Below, piece by piece: positions 1 to 8,302 of a DNA stretch of 64,000 bases. Below the pieces are notes generated by a model that worked only from the letters and a program-made list of their open reading frames with translations, was not told the origin of the DNA and did no database searches. The DNA is from Cellulophaga baltica (GTDB lineage Bacteria > Bacteroidota > Bacteroidia > Flavobacteriales > Flavobacteriaceae): contig NZ_FNBD01000005.1 of the NCBI RefSeq assembly GCF_900102165.1, forward strand, positions 124,001 through 188,000. The letters are read 5' to 3'. How positions within the stretch are numbered: the stretch's first letter is position 1; each line of letters opens with the position of its first letter. A program made the translations under genes and the position numbers.

Positions 1-206
1 AAGTCCTTTACTTCATCAATGAAGGTAATTTTAAATTTAAAATAGCACATCCTGAGCTTCCTGAAATTCGTCCGATGACCATGAGACTAGGTAATGCAAA
101 TCAGGACAATATTAAAGAAATCTACCTTGGAAATTTTGAGTTTCAGGCTAATCCTGATCCTAATTACAACTTTATAGAAGCAGTCATTATAACTCCAGAA
201 TTTTAA
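1..206 (+). CDS. C-terminal end of an unidentified protein (partial)
   Basis: An open frame runs in from the left edge (codons from base 3) and ends at TAA 204-206, giving the last 67 residues of a protein whose start lies outside the window. The tail is rich in aromatic and acidic residues and ends in ITPEF, which looks like the final beta strands of a secreted or extracellular domain. No family motif is visible, so no function is assigned. Its neighbour is the convergent AraC-type regulator 50 bases downstream; it may belong to the same carbohydrate locus as the SusC/SusD genes, but that is only inferred from position. Confidence 0.6.
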   Translation, partial: VLYFINEGNFKFKIAHPELPEIRPMTMRLGNANQDNIKEIYLGNFEFQANPDPNYNFIEAVIITPEF

Positions 207-256
207 ACCTAAAATCACAACTTATAGTCATCGGGTACCACACTACAGACGCTAGT

Positions 257-1111
257 TTAAAGCGCTCTTATCCTCCTAAAAGCACTTGGAGTTGTAGCTT
301 CTTTAGCTCTAAAAGTTTTTGAAAATGACTGGAGATTTTCAAAACCACACTGGAACGCTATTTCTGAAAAACTTAGATCACTGTCAGCTATCATATCCTT
401 TGCCTTATTTAACCGATGCATTAAATGGTATTGTTTTAAGGTCATATTGGTTTTTTCCTTAAATAGTTTTCGCAGTAAAGAATAACTAACATTAAACTTT
501 CGAGCAACATCATCAAAAACTATTTTAGATTTTACATTTTCCTTTATATAGCTTTCAACATCAAATATTATTTTCTCTTTTCTAAAGATTTGATTTTTAT
601 TGGTTAAGAAATTAGAATACAACACTCTTAAAATATCTATAAAAATAAACTGCACTCCTACATCCTCACTAGAAGAATTATTTTTCAAAATAGCAATTAA
701 GGATTCAAACTGCAAGTCAATCTCATAATTGTAACCTATTTGATACACTTGTTGATTCATATTAAACAACTCGTTCTCAACTAAATATTCCATATAATTC
801 CCTCTGAAAGTTACAGAATACTCCTCCCATAACGATGTACTATTCGGCACGCATCTATACCAAGTATTTGGATAAATAACTAACAGTGTATCCTTAAAAA
901 GTTCTTGTTTTAAAATTTTATCTGATTCGAAAAATCCACTTCCATTTTTAATATAGATAATTTTATGATATTTAGACTTTACTCTAGCCTCCCAATCCCT
1001 AGTTGTCTTCCTCCTATCGGGAATACTTTTTAAATATTCTAAACTCTGAATAGTGACAGCATGTTCATTCACTGCTTTTTTAGAAGTAAAATTCCATTGA
1101 AAATTTTCCAT
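257..1111 (-). CDS. AraC family transcriptional regulator
   Basis: This 284-residue protein has the usual AraC layout: an N-terminal cupin-like sensor/dimerisation part (about residues 40-170) and a C-terminal pair of helix-turn-helix motifs (about 185-282). The second HTH carries the signature SEIAFQCGFENLQSFSKTFR, matching the AraC consensus AxxxGFxxxSYFxxxFK. It is transcribed away from the SusC gene with 367 bases between, so it is the natural candidate regulator of the 1.5-8 kb carbohydrate locus. Two identical 17-base repeats at 1247-1284 have the spacing of AraC half-sites and may be its operator. The inducer is unknown; sucrose or fructo-oligosaccharides are guessed from the nearby GH32 enzyme. 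Confidence 0.9.
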   Translation of the reverse strand: MENFQWNFTSKKAVNEHAVTIQSLEYLKSIPDRRKTTRDWEARVKSKYHKIIYIKNGSGFFESDKILKQELFKDTLLVIYPNTWYRCVPNSTSLWEEYSVTFRGNYMEYLVENELFNMNQQVYQIGYNYEIDLQFESLIAILKNNSSSEDVGVQFIFIDILRVLYSNFLTNKNQIFRKEKIIFDVESYIKENVKSKIVFDDVARKFNVSYSLLRKLFKEKTNMTLKQYHLMHRLNKAKDMIADSDLSFSEIAFQCGFENLQSFSKTFRAKEATTPSAFRRIRAL

Positions 1112-1243
1112 AAATAAGGTTTACGAATTAGCTATTATTTTAACACTTATAAGGTAATACAAAAAATATCTTACCCTCAAACTTTTAAAATCATTAATCA
1201 AATTGTTAAATAAATATACTACAACGTTATAGTTTATCTAGCA

Positions 1244-1284
1244 TTGTCAAAAATGACAAATTAAATATCAAAAATGACAAATTA
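1244..1284. promoter_or_regulatory. Tandem 17-bp operator candidate upstream of susC
   Basis: The 17-mer TCAAAAATGACAAATTA occurs twice without mismatch, at 1247-1263 and 1268-1284. The period is 21 bp, two helical turns, with a 4-bp gap. This is the layout known for the AraC I1-I2 half-sites (17 bp, 4 bp gap). The first copy also lies in a perfect inverted repeat TTGTCA-AAAA-TGACAA (1244-1259). A degenerate -7 element TACTTTTA follows at 1302-1309, so the second repeat would abut the -33 region, as for a class II activator. The repeats are read directly; the assignment to the divergent AraC protein is inference. Confidence 0.55.
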
Positions 1285-1478
1285 ATACAGTTTTAACATA
1301 ATACTTTTATTACAAATATGCATTTACAGGTCTTTTTATCTGTAAAATTCATAATCAAAAACCTATTTTAATGATAAAAAATGAATATTTAATATCAGAT
1401 TAAACTAAATATTTAAAAGCTCTTAATGATTTCGCTTACCCTAATAACTCAAGATAAATTCAACTAAAATTAAAATTT

Positions 1479-4400
1479 ATGAATCTAAAATCACTTAAAA
1501 GTGCATTATTCCTTGGAGCTTTGCTATGCTTCGGGTTTAGTAATGCGCAACAGGTTACTGGTACGGTGTCAGATGAAACTGGCCCATTACCTGGTGCAAC
1601 TGTTGTTGTTAAAGGAACAACGATTGGAACACAAACAGACTTTGACGGAAACTTTAGCATAGCTGCTGAAGCAGATGCTACATTGGTTTTTAGTTATGTA
1701 GGCTACAAAAAAATAGAAATGGCTGTCAATGGAAAGTCTACTATAGATGTAGTTTTACAGGAAGACGCTGCGGCACTTGAAGAAGTTGTTGTTACGGGAT
1801 ATTCCACACAAACCAGAGGAGACCTTACAGGCTCTGTAGGTAGTGTTGATATTTCTGAAGCAACAAAAGCGCCTATTGTAAATGCTGCAGAAGCATTACA
1901 AGGACGTGTTTCTGGGGTCACCATTACGAATAATGGATCTCCTGGTGCGTCACCAACAGTAAGAATAAGAGGATATGGTACTGGTAACAGTAATGATCCA
2001 CTTTACATTATTGACGGAGTACAAACGGACGACGCAAGTATCTTAAACTCTATTAATCCTGCAGATATATCGCAAATGAATGTACTAAAAGATGGTGCAG
2101 CAGCGATATATGGAGCCAGAGCCTCTAATGGTGTTGTGATTATTACAACAAGAAGTGGTGGCTACAATATGGACAAAGCAAGAGTATCTTTAGATACCTA
2201 CACTGGTTTCTCTGCAGCTACAAACGTACCTGAGCTTTTAAACACAGAACAACATGGAGACATGATTTGGCAAAGTATCAGGAACGATGGGGGTGTCCCC
2301 TCTCACCCACAATATGGTAGCGGACCAAACCCTATTACACCCGCAACTTTACAGAGAACTCCAGACGGTATTTCTGCAACAGTAAAGCCTAATGGAGGAA
2401 CAGATTGGTTAGATGAACTATACAGAACAGCCATTACTCAGAATGCCTCTATTACCCTTGAAAACGGTAACGAGAAATCTAAATTCTTGTTTTCTGCAAG
2501 TTATTTAAATCGTGAAGGAATTCAAATTGCTACTGGTTTTAAAAGAGGATCTATGCGATTAAACTCAGAATTTAAAATCGGTGATCGAATTAAAGTTGGT
2601 CAACACGCTAACATCTCTTTTGATAGAAGGGCTGGCGGTCAATCTTGGTATAATTTTGCAACAAGAATGTCTCCTTTAGTTCCTGTTTATGATGACTTAG
2701 GAAACTATGCTGGTAACTATAGTAATGATACTGGACTTTCCAATCCAAACAATCCAATAGCAGAAGCAAATAGACAAGCTAATGACTTTAATAAATCATT
2801 TAGAGTTTTTGGTGATATCTACGCTACTCTTGACATTATTGATGGCTTACAATTTAAAACATCTATTGGTGGCTCTATTAAAGCCTATAATGACAGACGT
2901 TTTAGAGCTTTAATTCCTGAGTCTTCAGAACCTATCTCAACAAATACACTTACAGAAGCAGACCAAGACACGTACGAGTGGGTTTGGAACAATACTTTAA
3001 GTTATAACAAATCATTCGGAGAACATAGTATTAATGCCTTAGTAGGTATTGAAGCATTAAATGTTAATGGAAAAGGTAAAGAAATTTCTAGAACTGATTT
3101 CTTCTTTGAAACTCCTGACTATTATTTATTAGAAAATGGTGGTGGTGCTGCTAACGTAGCATACGCCTATGACAATGCTTCCTCTTTATTTTCTGTTTTC
3201 GGAACTGCCAACTACAGTTACGCAGGTAAATATTTACTAACAGCTACGGTACGTCAAGATAGATCTTCTAGATTCTTAGGAGATAATCAAAGCGATATTT
3301 TCCCTTCTTTTAGTGCTGGGTGGGTTGCTAGTAATGAAGAATTTTGGCCTACTGATGCCCTAATGAGCAGATTAAAATTTAAAGGATCCTGGGGACAATT
3401 AGGGAACCAAACGCTTCCTGTAGACAACCCTACTTTTAATATTTCAGTATTAAGTGGACAATATGCAGATTATGGATTTAACGGCAGCGGTGCTGTAACC
3501 CAAGGAGCTCTTTTAGAGTCTGTGGGTAATCCGGATTTAAAATGGGAAACCAGTGAAACTACAAACTTTGGTATTGAACTTGGTTTCTTTGACAACAAAT
3601 TAAATCTTGAGGCGGAATATTTCATTATTAAAACTAAAGATTTAATTAGTCAAGATAACAGTGCATTTAGTACAACATCAATTGCTGCAAATGCACCGTA
3701 TGTAAATCTTGGTTCTATTGAGAACAAAGGTATTGATGCAACACTTAGTTATGCAGATGAATTAAATTCTGGCTTTAAATATGGTGTTGATCTAAATTTC
3801 TCTAGTTATAAAAATGAAGTAATCGATTTGATTAGCGCTTTTCAAGTAGGATTTGATGGTTTTAGAACTACGGGTGCGGTTACAAGAACTCAAGAAGGAC
3901 AACCAATATCTTCTTTCTACGGAAGAATTGTTGATGGAATTTTTGCTTCAGAGGCCGAGGTAAGTGCAAGCGCAGATCAAGGTTTTGCTTCTGCTGCAGA
4001 TGGTGTTGGTAGATTTAAATATAGTGACATCAATAATGATGGTACAATTAACGATGACGATAGAACATTTATAGGTTCTCCGCACCCAGATTTTACATAT
4101 GGTGTTAACTTAAGCGCATCTTATAAAGGTGTTGATATTTCTGCTTTTTTCCAAGGATCTCAAGGAAATGATATTTTCAACAACGATAAAGTGTATACAG
4201 ATTTACCAACCTTTTTCAATGCTAATAGAAGTGTAAGAGTTTTAGACTCGTGGTCCCCAACCAATCTTGATGCATCTTTACCTGCACTTAGCCAGAGTAT
4301 CACAAATAACGAAGGTAATGCCAATTCATTTTTTGTAGAAGATGGTTCATACATGCGTATGAAAAACTTACAAATTGGTTATACCTTCAATGATCAAGTA

Positions 4401-4604
4401 TCGGGCTTACTAGGAATGGATAGTGTTCGTTTCTACCTTCAAGGTACTAACCTATTTACTATTACCGGGTATGATGGTGTAGATCCAGAATTACAACCGA
4501 GATTTAATAGTAATGGTTCTATAGATAACCTTACCATAGGTGTATCTGACAACAACTATCCGTTAGCCTCAATTTATTCATTAGGTATCAACTTAAAATT
4601 TTAA
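1479..4604 (+). CDS. SusC/RagA family TonB-dependent outer membrane transporter
   Basis: At 1041 residues this has full SusC length. A signal peptide (about 1-23, ending in SNA) is followed by a carboxypeptidase-regulatory-like domain (about 25-95, with GTVSDETGPLPGATVVVKGT), the conserved LEEVVVTGYS stretch near residue 100, a plug domain with the motif ASNGVVIITTRSG near 215-227, and a beta barrel ending in a terminal Phe (INLKF). SusC proteins pair with a SusD lipoprotein to import oligosaccharides through the outer membrane with TonB energy. The SusD partner starts 3 bases after the stop codon. The first 60 residues closely resemble the second SusC of this window (58508), but the rest differs, which fits a different substrate. 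Confidence 0.95.
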   Translation: MNLKSLKSALFLGALLCFGFSNAQQVTGTVSDETGPLPGATVVVKGTTIGTQTDFDGNFSIAAEADATLVFSYVGYKKIEMAVNGKSTIDVVLQEDAAALEEVVVTGYSTQTRGDLTGSVGSVDISEATKAPIVNAAEALQGRVSGVTITNNGSPGASPTVRIRGYGTGNSNDPLYIIDGVQTDDASILNSINPADISQMNVLKDGAAAIYGARASNGVVIITTRSGGYNMDKARVSLDTYTGFSAATNVPELLNTEQHGDMIWQSIRNDGGVPSHPQYGSGPNPITPATLQRTPDGISATVKPNGGTDWLDELYRTAITQNASITLENGNEKSKFLFSASYLNREGIQIATGFKRGSMRLNSEFKIGDRIKVGQHANISFDRRAGGQSWYNFATRMSPLVPVYDDLGNYAGNYSNDTGLSNPNNPIAEANRQANDFNKSFRVFGDIYATLDIIDGLQFKTSIGGSIKAYNDRRFRALIPESSEPISTNTLTEADQDTYEWVWNNTLSYNKSFGEHSINALVGIEALNVNGKGKEISRTDFFFETPDYYLLENGGGAANVAYAYDNASSLFSVFGTANYSYAGKYLLTATVRQDRSSRFLGDNQSDIFPSFSAGWVASNEEFWPTDALMSRLKFKGSWGQLGNQTLPVDNPTFNISVLSGQYADYGFNGSGAVTQGALLESVGNPDLKWETSETTNFGIELGFFDNKLNLEAEYFIIKTKDLISQDNSAFSTTSIAANAPYVNLGSIENKGIDATLSYADELNSGFKYGVDLNFSSYKNEVIDLISAFQVGFDGFRTTGAVTRTQEGQPISSFYGRIVDGIFASEAEVSASADQGFASAADGVGRFKYSDINNDGTINDDDRTFIGSPHPDFTYGVNLSASYKGVDISAFFQGSQGNDIFNNDKVYTDLPTFFNANRSVRVLDSWSPTNLDASLPALSQSITNNEGNANSFFVEDGSYMRMKNLQIGYTFNDQVSGLLGMDSVRFYLQGTNLFTITGYDGVDPELQPRFNSNGSIDNLTIGVSDNNYPLASIYSLGINLKF

Positions 4605-4607
4605 AAA

Positions 4608-6308
4608 ATGAAAAAGAATATAATTTATTCCATATCGCTGACATGCATGATGCTAGGTGCCTGTAGTGATGATTTTACAAATATTGCTCCAACAGGGGCA
4701 CTCTCTGACGAAGCATTACAAAATGCTACAGGAGTAGACTTAAAATTAACGGCTGCGTATTCCGCAATGGATGGCGAACGTATTGGTAGATTAGGTGAAG
4801 GAACTGCGGCAGGTGCAGACAACTGGTGGACCGATGTCGTTTCTGATGACGCACATAGAGGAAGTACGGATGGTGATAACACGGAACTATTCCAAGTTGA
4901 AACTCTAGATTGGCAAACTGGTAGCGGATGGTTTCTTGGACGCTGGAGTGCCTTATACGGCGGTGTAAATAGTGCAAATGCCGTATTATCTCTGATATCA
5001 ACTATACCTGAGGGAGATTTTAGCCAACAACTAGGAGAAGCTACATTCCTAAGAGGGTATTACAATTTTGAACTTCAGAAATTTTACGGAAATGTTCCTT
5101 TTATCTCTGTGGAAAATTTTGACAACCTAGAGTTCAATCAACCAAATCCGGGGCCTGTTTGGGCTCAAATCGAAGCTGATTTCTTAACTGCAATTGACAA
5201 TCTAGGTCCTGAGGTAGTCAATGGTAGAGCTAATTCTTGGATTGCAAAGGCATTCTTAGGAAAAGCATATTTATATCAAGAAAAATGGGACGAAGCATTT
5301 ACCTTATTAAATGAGGTTGTTACCACAAGCCCATATTCTTTGAATGCTGAATATGTAAACAACTTTAATTTTGTTGGAGAAAACAGCTCAGAATCTATGT
5401 TTGCTATTCAATATGTTTCTGATGACGGCCGTTCTTTTAACGGTAACGGTACAGGCACCTTAAATTTCCCTGGTGGCGGACCATTAGGAACTTGTTGTGG
5501 TTTTTACCAACCAACCCAAGATTTAGTCAATGCATACCAAACAGACGGCAGCGGACAACCATTATTGGATACATTTGCTGACACTGATGTTGCTAATGAT
5601 TATGGCATTGAGAGCGCTGATGACTTTACGCCGCACACTGGACCTTTAGATCCAAGATTAGATTATACCGTATCTAGAAGAGGAATAGATTATAATGGTT
5701 TTGGCCTGAACCCAGGAAAAGAATGGATCAGAGCAACTTTTGCAGATGTCTCTGGCCCTTATTTACCTAAGAAAAATGTGTACCAAGCAGATGAAGTTGA
5801 TGCCAACCGAGGAACTGGTGGATGGGGATCTGATTGGTCTGGTATTAATTATAATGTTATGCGCTTCGCTGATGTTTTACTAATGACCGCCGAAGCTGCT
5901 GTTGAAAAATCCGCACCAGATTTAGCCCTTGCTTTAGAGTATGTCAATAGCGTTCGTAACCGAGCAAAAAATATGACCTATGTTCAAAATGAAGCGGGCG
6001 ACGGAAATGCTGCCAACTATCAAATTGAACCTTACAGTGCTTTCGCTAGTCAAGAATTTGCTAGAAAAGCGGTACGTTTTGAGCGTCGTTTAGAATTAGG
6101 AATGGAAGGACATAGATTGTTTGATTTAAGAAGATGGGGTGTTGCACAAGAAGTTATTAACGCTTATATCGCCAATGAAGCTGCTGATATAAATCAATCT
6201 GATTATAGCAGATTTAGAGCATACACAGAGAAATTTGACCTGTTCCCGATTCCTGTAAATGCCATTGACCAAAGTGGAGGTGTATTAGACCAGAATCCTG
6301 GGTATTAA
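4608..6308 (+). CDS. SusD/RagB family surface glycan-binding lipoprotein
   Basis: This 566-residue protein is the partner of the preceding SusC. A lipoprotein signal peptide ends in the lipobox LGAC with Cys19. The SusD fold is shown by the N-terminal helical segment with the Tyr- and Trp-rich repeats, the helix ATFLRGYYNFELQKFYGNVP near residues 145-165, and the C-terminal ARKAVRFERRLELGMEGHRLFDLRRWG block typical of RagB/SusD. It would sit on the cell surface as the lid of the SusC barrel and bind the incoming oligosaccharide. A CC pair (GTCCGF near residue 296) is unusual. The substrate is not evident from sequence. Confidence 0.95.
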   Translation: MKKNIIYSISLTCMMLGACSDDFTNIAPTGALSDEALQNATGVDLKLTAAYSAMDGERIGRLGEGTAAGADNWWTDVVSDDAHRGSTDGDNTELFQVETLDWQTGSGWFLGRWSALYGGVNSANAVLSLISTIPEGDFSQQLGEATFLRGYYNFELQKFYGNVPFISVENFDNLEFNQPNPGPVWAQIEADFLTAIDNLGPEVVNGRANSWIAKAFLGKAYLYQEKWDEAFTLLNEVVTTSPYSLNAEYVNNFNFVGENSSESMFAIQYVSDDGRSFNGNGTGTLNFPGGGPLGTCCGFYQPTQDLVNAYQTDGSGQPLLDTFADTDVANDYGIESADDFTPHTGPLDPRLDYTVSRRGIDYNGFGLNPGKEWIRATFADVSGPYLPKKNVYQADEVDANRGTGGWGSDWSGINYNVMRFADVLLMTAEAAVEKSAPDLALALEYVNSVRNRAKNMTYVQNEAGDGNAANYQIEPYSAFASQEFARKAVRFERRLELGMEGHRLFDLRRWGVAQEVINAYIANEAADINQSDYSRFRAYTEKFDLFPIPVNAIDQSGGVLDQNPGY

Positions 6309-6347
6309 TTAAAGTTTCAAGCAATAAAATCTTAATAAAATATAGAT

Positions 6348-7955
6348 ATGAATAAATTTAAAACTATAAGTATTGTATTGTCGATGCTCGCATTAGTAGG
6401 ATTAAATTCCTGTGATAATGACGAGGTCGATTCTCCCGGAGCCGCCATTGTTGGGCCTGGATCCGTATATACTAGAATAAGCGCAAGTGGAAGCGCTACC
6501 TCTTTAGAAGCAGCTCTTATTGCTGCCACAGGAGATCTTCCTGCTACCTTGGAAGGCACAGGGCCGTTTACTGTTTTTGCTCCTACTGATGCTGCATTTA
6601 CTGCATTAGCAGTATCCTTGGGTTATGAGACTACAGAAGAAATTACAGCTACTGAAGATTTATTAGCGAATATAGATAAAGATTTACTTTCACAAATCTT
6701 AAGCTATCATGTGGTTTCTGGTAATTTAGAAGCGAGTTCTTTTACAGATGGCGCTACACTAACCACCGTTTTAGGAGATGACCTATCTGTAATAGTAACT
6801 GCTGATGGCGACGTACAATTGCTTGATGCAACAAAATTATCACAAACAAACCCTGTATCAACCGTAACTCAAGCAAACAACTATGCAGATAATGGAATTG
6901 TTCACTTAATAGACAAAGTTCTTTTACCACAAGCTGCCATTGATGCCTTAAGTTTTGATACCCGTCCTACACTTTTAGAATGGGCAAAAGGAACTGAAGA
7001 TTTAAGTATTTTGGCAAGCGCTATAGACAAAGCTGGTTTATCAGATGCCATTGCAGCATTGGATACCGCAAGAGTTTTAGCTCCTAACAACCAGGCCTTT
7101 GGGGATCTTTTTGACGCACTAGGAGATGATTATAGTAGTGTTGATGATTTTGACAATGAGGTTGAAATTGAATTATTAAGCAATATTCTTTTATTCCATG
7201 TATTACCACCTGCAAACGAGTCTACAGATTTAGTAGTAGGACCGGCAGCAACTCTTTTAACAGATAACCTTATTGACGTAATTGCTGATGGAGCTGGATT
7301 TGCATTTGGTGATGCCACGGCAACCAACGCTAGTGTAATCACCGCTGATATAGATGCTAGAAACGGAGTTGTAGACATTATCGACAAAGTACTTTTACCA
7401 CAAGCTGCATTAGACTTCTTAGCTGTTTTAAGCTCTGATGACTTAGCGACAACAGTTATCAATGCTCCACAATTAAGTATATTGGAGGAGGCTTTAATTG
7501 CAACCGATTTGGTTGGAGCTTTCACGGATGCCATGAATGTACAGGATACTACAGCTACTAATTTCACCTATTTTAGACCCGCTACTGTATTTGCACCTAC
7601 CGATGCTGCATTTGCAGATCTTTTTGATGCATTAGGAGCTGACTACACTGGTATTGCAAGTTTTGATACTGATGAGGAAATAGAACTTCTGAGTGACATA
7701 CTTCTATACCACGTTTTAACAGGTAAAGTAATGAGCACAGATTTAGCTGCCGGAATGGCAACCACCGTTTCTGAAAGAGATATCGAAATCATCAGTGTTC
7801 TTGGAACTGAAAATTTTGTTATCGGCGATGAAACCAACGATGTCAATGCGAATATCACCACTGCAGACATTATTGCTAGAAATGGTGTAGCTCATATCAT
7901 AGACAAGGTTTTACTACCTAAGAGTGCAATAGACTTTATTAGCGCTATGGAATAA
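6348..7955 (+). CDS. Lipoprotein with three fasciclin (FAS1) domains
   Basis: The 535-residue product begins with a lipoprotein signal peptide (LNSC, Cys22) and then carries three FAS1 domains, roughly 45-195, 215-360 and 375-533. Each shows the H1 box (TVFAPTDAAF or variant VLAPNNQAF) and each ends in the repeat IDKVLLP. Domains 2 and 3 are the most alike (FDALGDDYSS versus FDALGADYTG; EIELLSNILL versus EIELLSDILL), which suggests internal duplication. It is 39 bases after SusD and before a strong terminator, so it is likely the third gene of the SusCD operon. FAS1 domains mediate adhesion or glycan/protein binding; here the protein may be a surface accessory binding protein in the position where SusE/SusF often lie. 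That role is inferred. Confidence 0.9.
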   Translation: MNKFKTISIVLSMLALVGLNSCDNDEVDSPGAAIVGPGSVYTRISASGSATSLEAALIAATGDLPATLEGTGPFTVFAPTDAAFTALAVSLGYETTEEITATEDLLANIDKDLLSQILSYHVVSGNLEASSFTDGATLTTVLGDDLSVIVTADGDVQLLDATKLSQTNPVSTVTQANNYADNGIVHLIDKVLLPQAAIDALSFDTRPTLLEWAKGTEDLSILASAIDKAGLSDAIAALDTARVLAPNNQAFGDLFDALGDDYSSVDDFDNEVEIELLSNILLFHVLPPANESTDLVVGPAATLLTDNLIDVIADGAGFAFGDATATNASVITADIDARNGVVDIIDKVLLPQAALDFLAVLSSDDLATTVINAPQLSILEEALIATDLVGAFTDAMNVQDTTATNFTYFRPATVFAPTDAAFADLFDALGADYTGIASFDTDEEIELLSDILLYHVLTGKVMSTDLAAGMATTVSERDIEIISVLGTENFVIGDETNDVNANITTADIIARNGVAHIIDKVLLPKSAIDFISAME

Positions 7956-7996
7956 GACCATAGTCTTCCGCTAACATTTTTTAGCGCGAAAAATAC

Positions 7997-8034
7997 CAAA
8001 CCACCCAACATACTAATTGTTGGGTGGTTTTTTT
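7997..8034 (+). terminator. Rho-independent terminator after the FAS1 gene
   Basis: A 13-bp perfect stem (AAACCACCCAACA at 7998-8010 with its complement 8018-8030) closes a 7-base loop and is followed directly by a T tract running to 8034. It lies 40 bases after the fasciclin stop codon and should end the SusC-SusD-FAS1 transcript. Confidence 0.85.
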
Positions 8035-8302
8035 GAAATAAATTAGTAATATCAAGCTTTATTAAATCTAAATAATGAAGCGTATTATAATGATTTTCAA
8101 AATACTCTAAAAATAAATTGGAGGCAGCCATAAAAGAAAACATCCTGAATTGACACTGTTGCTTAGAGACAAATTATGAATTACCAAAAACTTACAAACT
8201 AATACTTTCTCTTGTAGCGAGTGTCACTAATAATTCTTAATTTGACCAATATAATTCAGCACAATATCCTAATTGATCAAATACCACAACACAGCCAACA
8301 CA
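8035..8302. other. Non-coding gap before the FG-GAP lipoprotein gene
   Basis: Together with the terminator this makes a 347-base gap (7956-8302). No ORF of note is present. A 7-bp inverted repeat (TGACACT at 8151-8157, AGTGTCA at 8220-8226) is separated by 62 bases. A partial -7-like TTAATTTG occurs near 8238-8245, but there is no full consensus promoter. Because of the terminator upstream, the FG-GAP gene probably has its own promoter here. Confidence 0.4.

Noticed and set aside
7130-7567. 145-codon antisense ORF within the fasciclin gene
   Set aside because: It is a shadow of the repetitive FAS1 coding frame, with a low-complexity Ala/Ser/Lys product and no motif.
8273-8302. TTG start 10 codons upstream of the FG-GAP lipoprotein
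   Set aside because: The extra residues precede and weaken the lipoprotein signal peptide; ATG 8303 gives a clean signal with Cys18.
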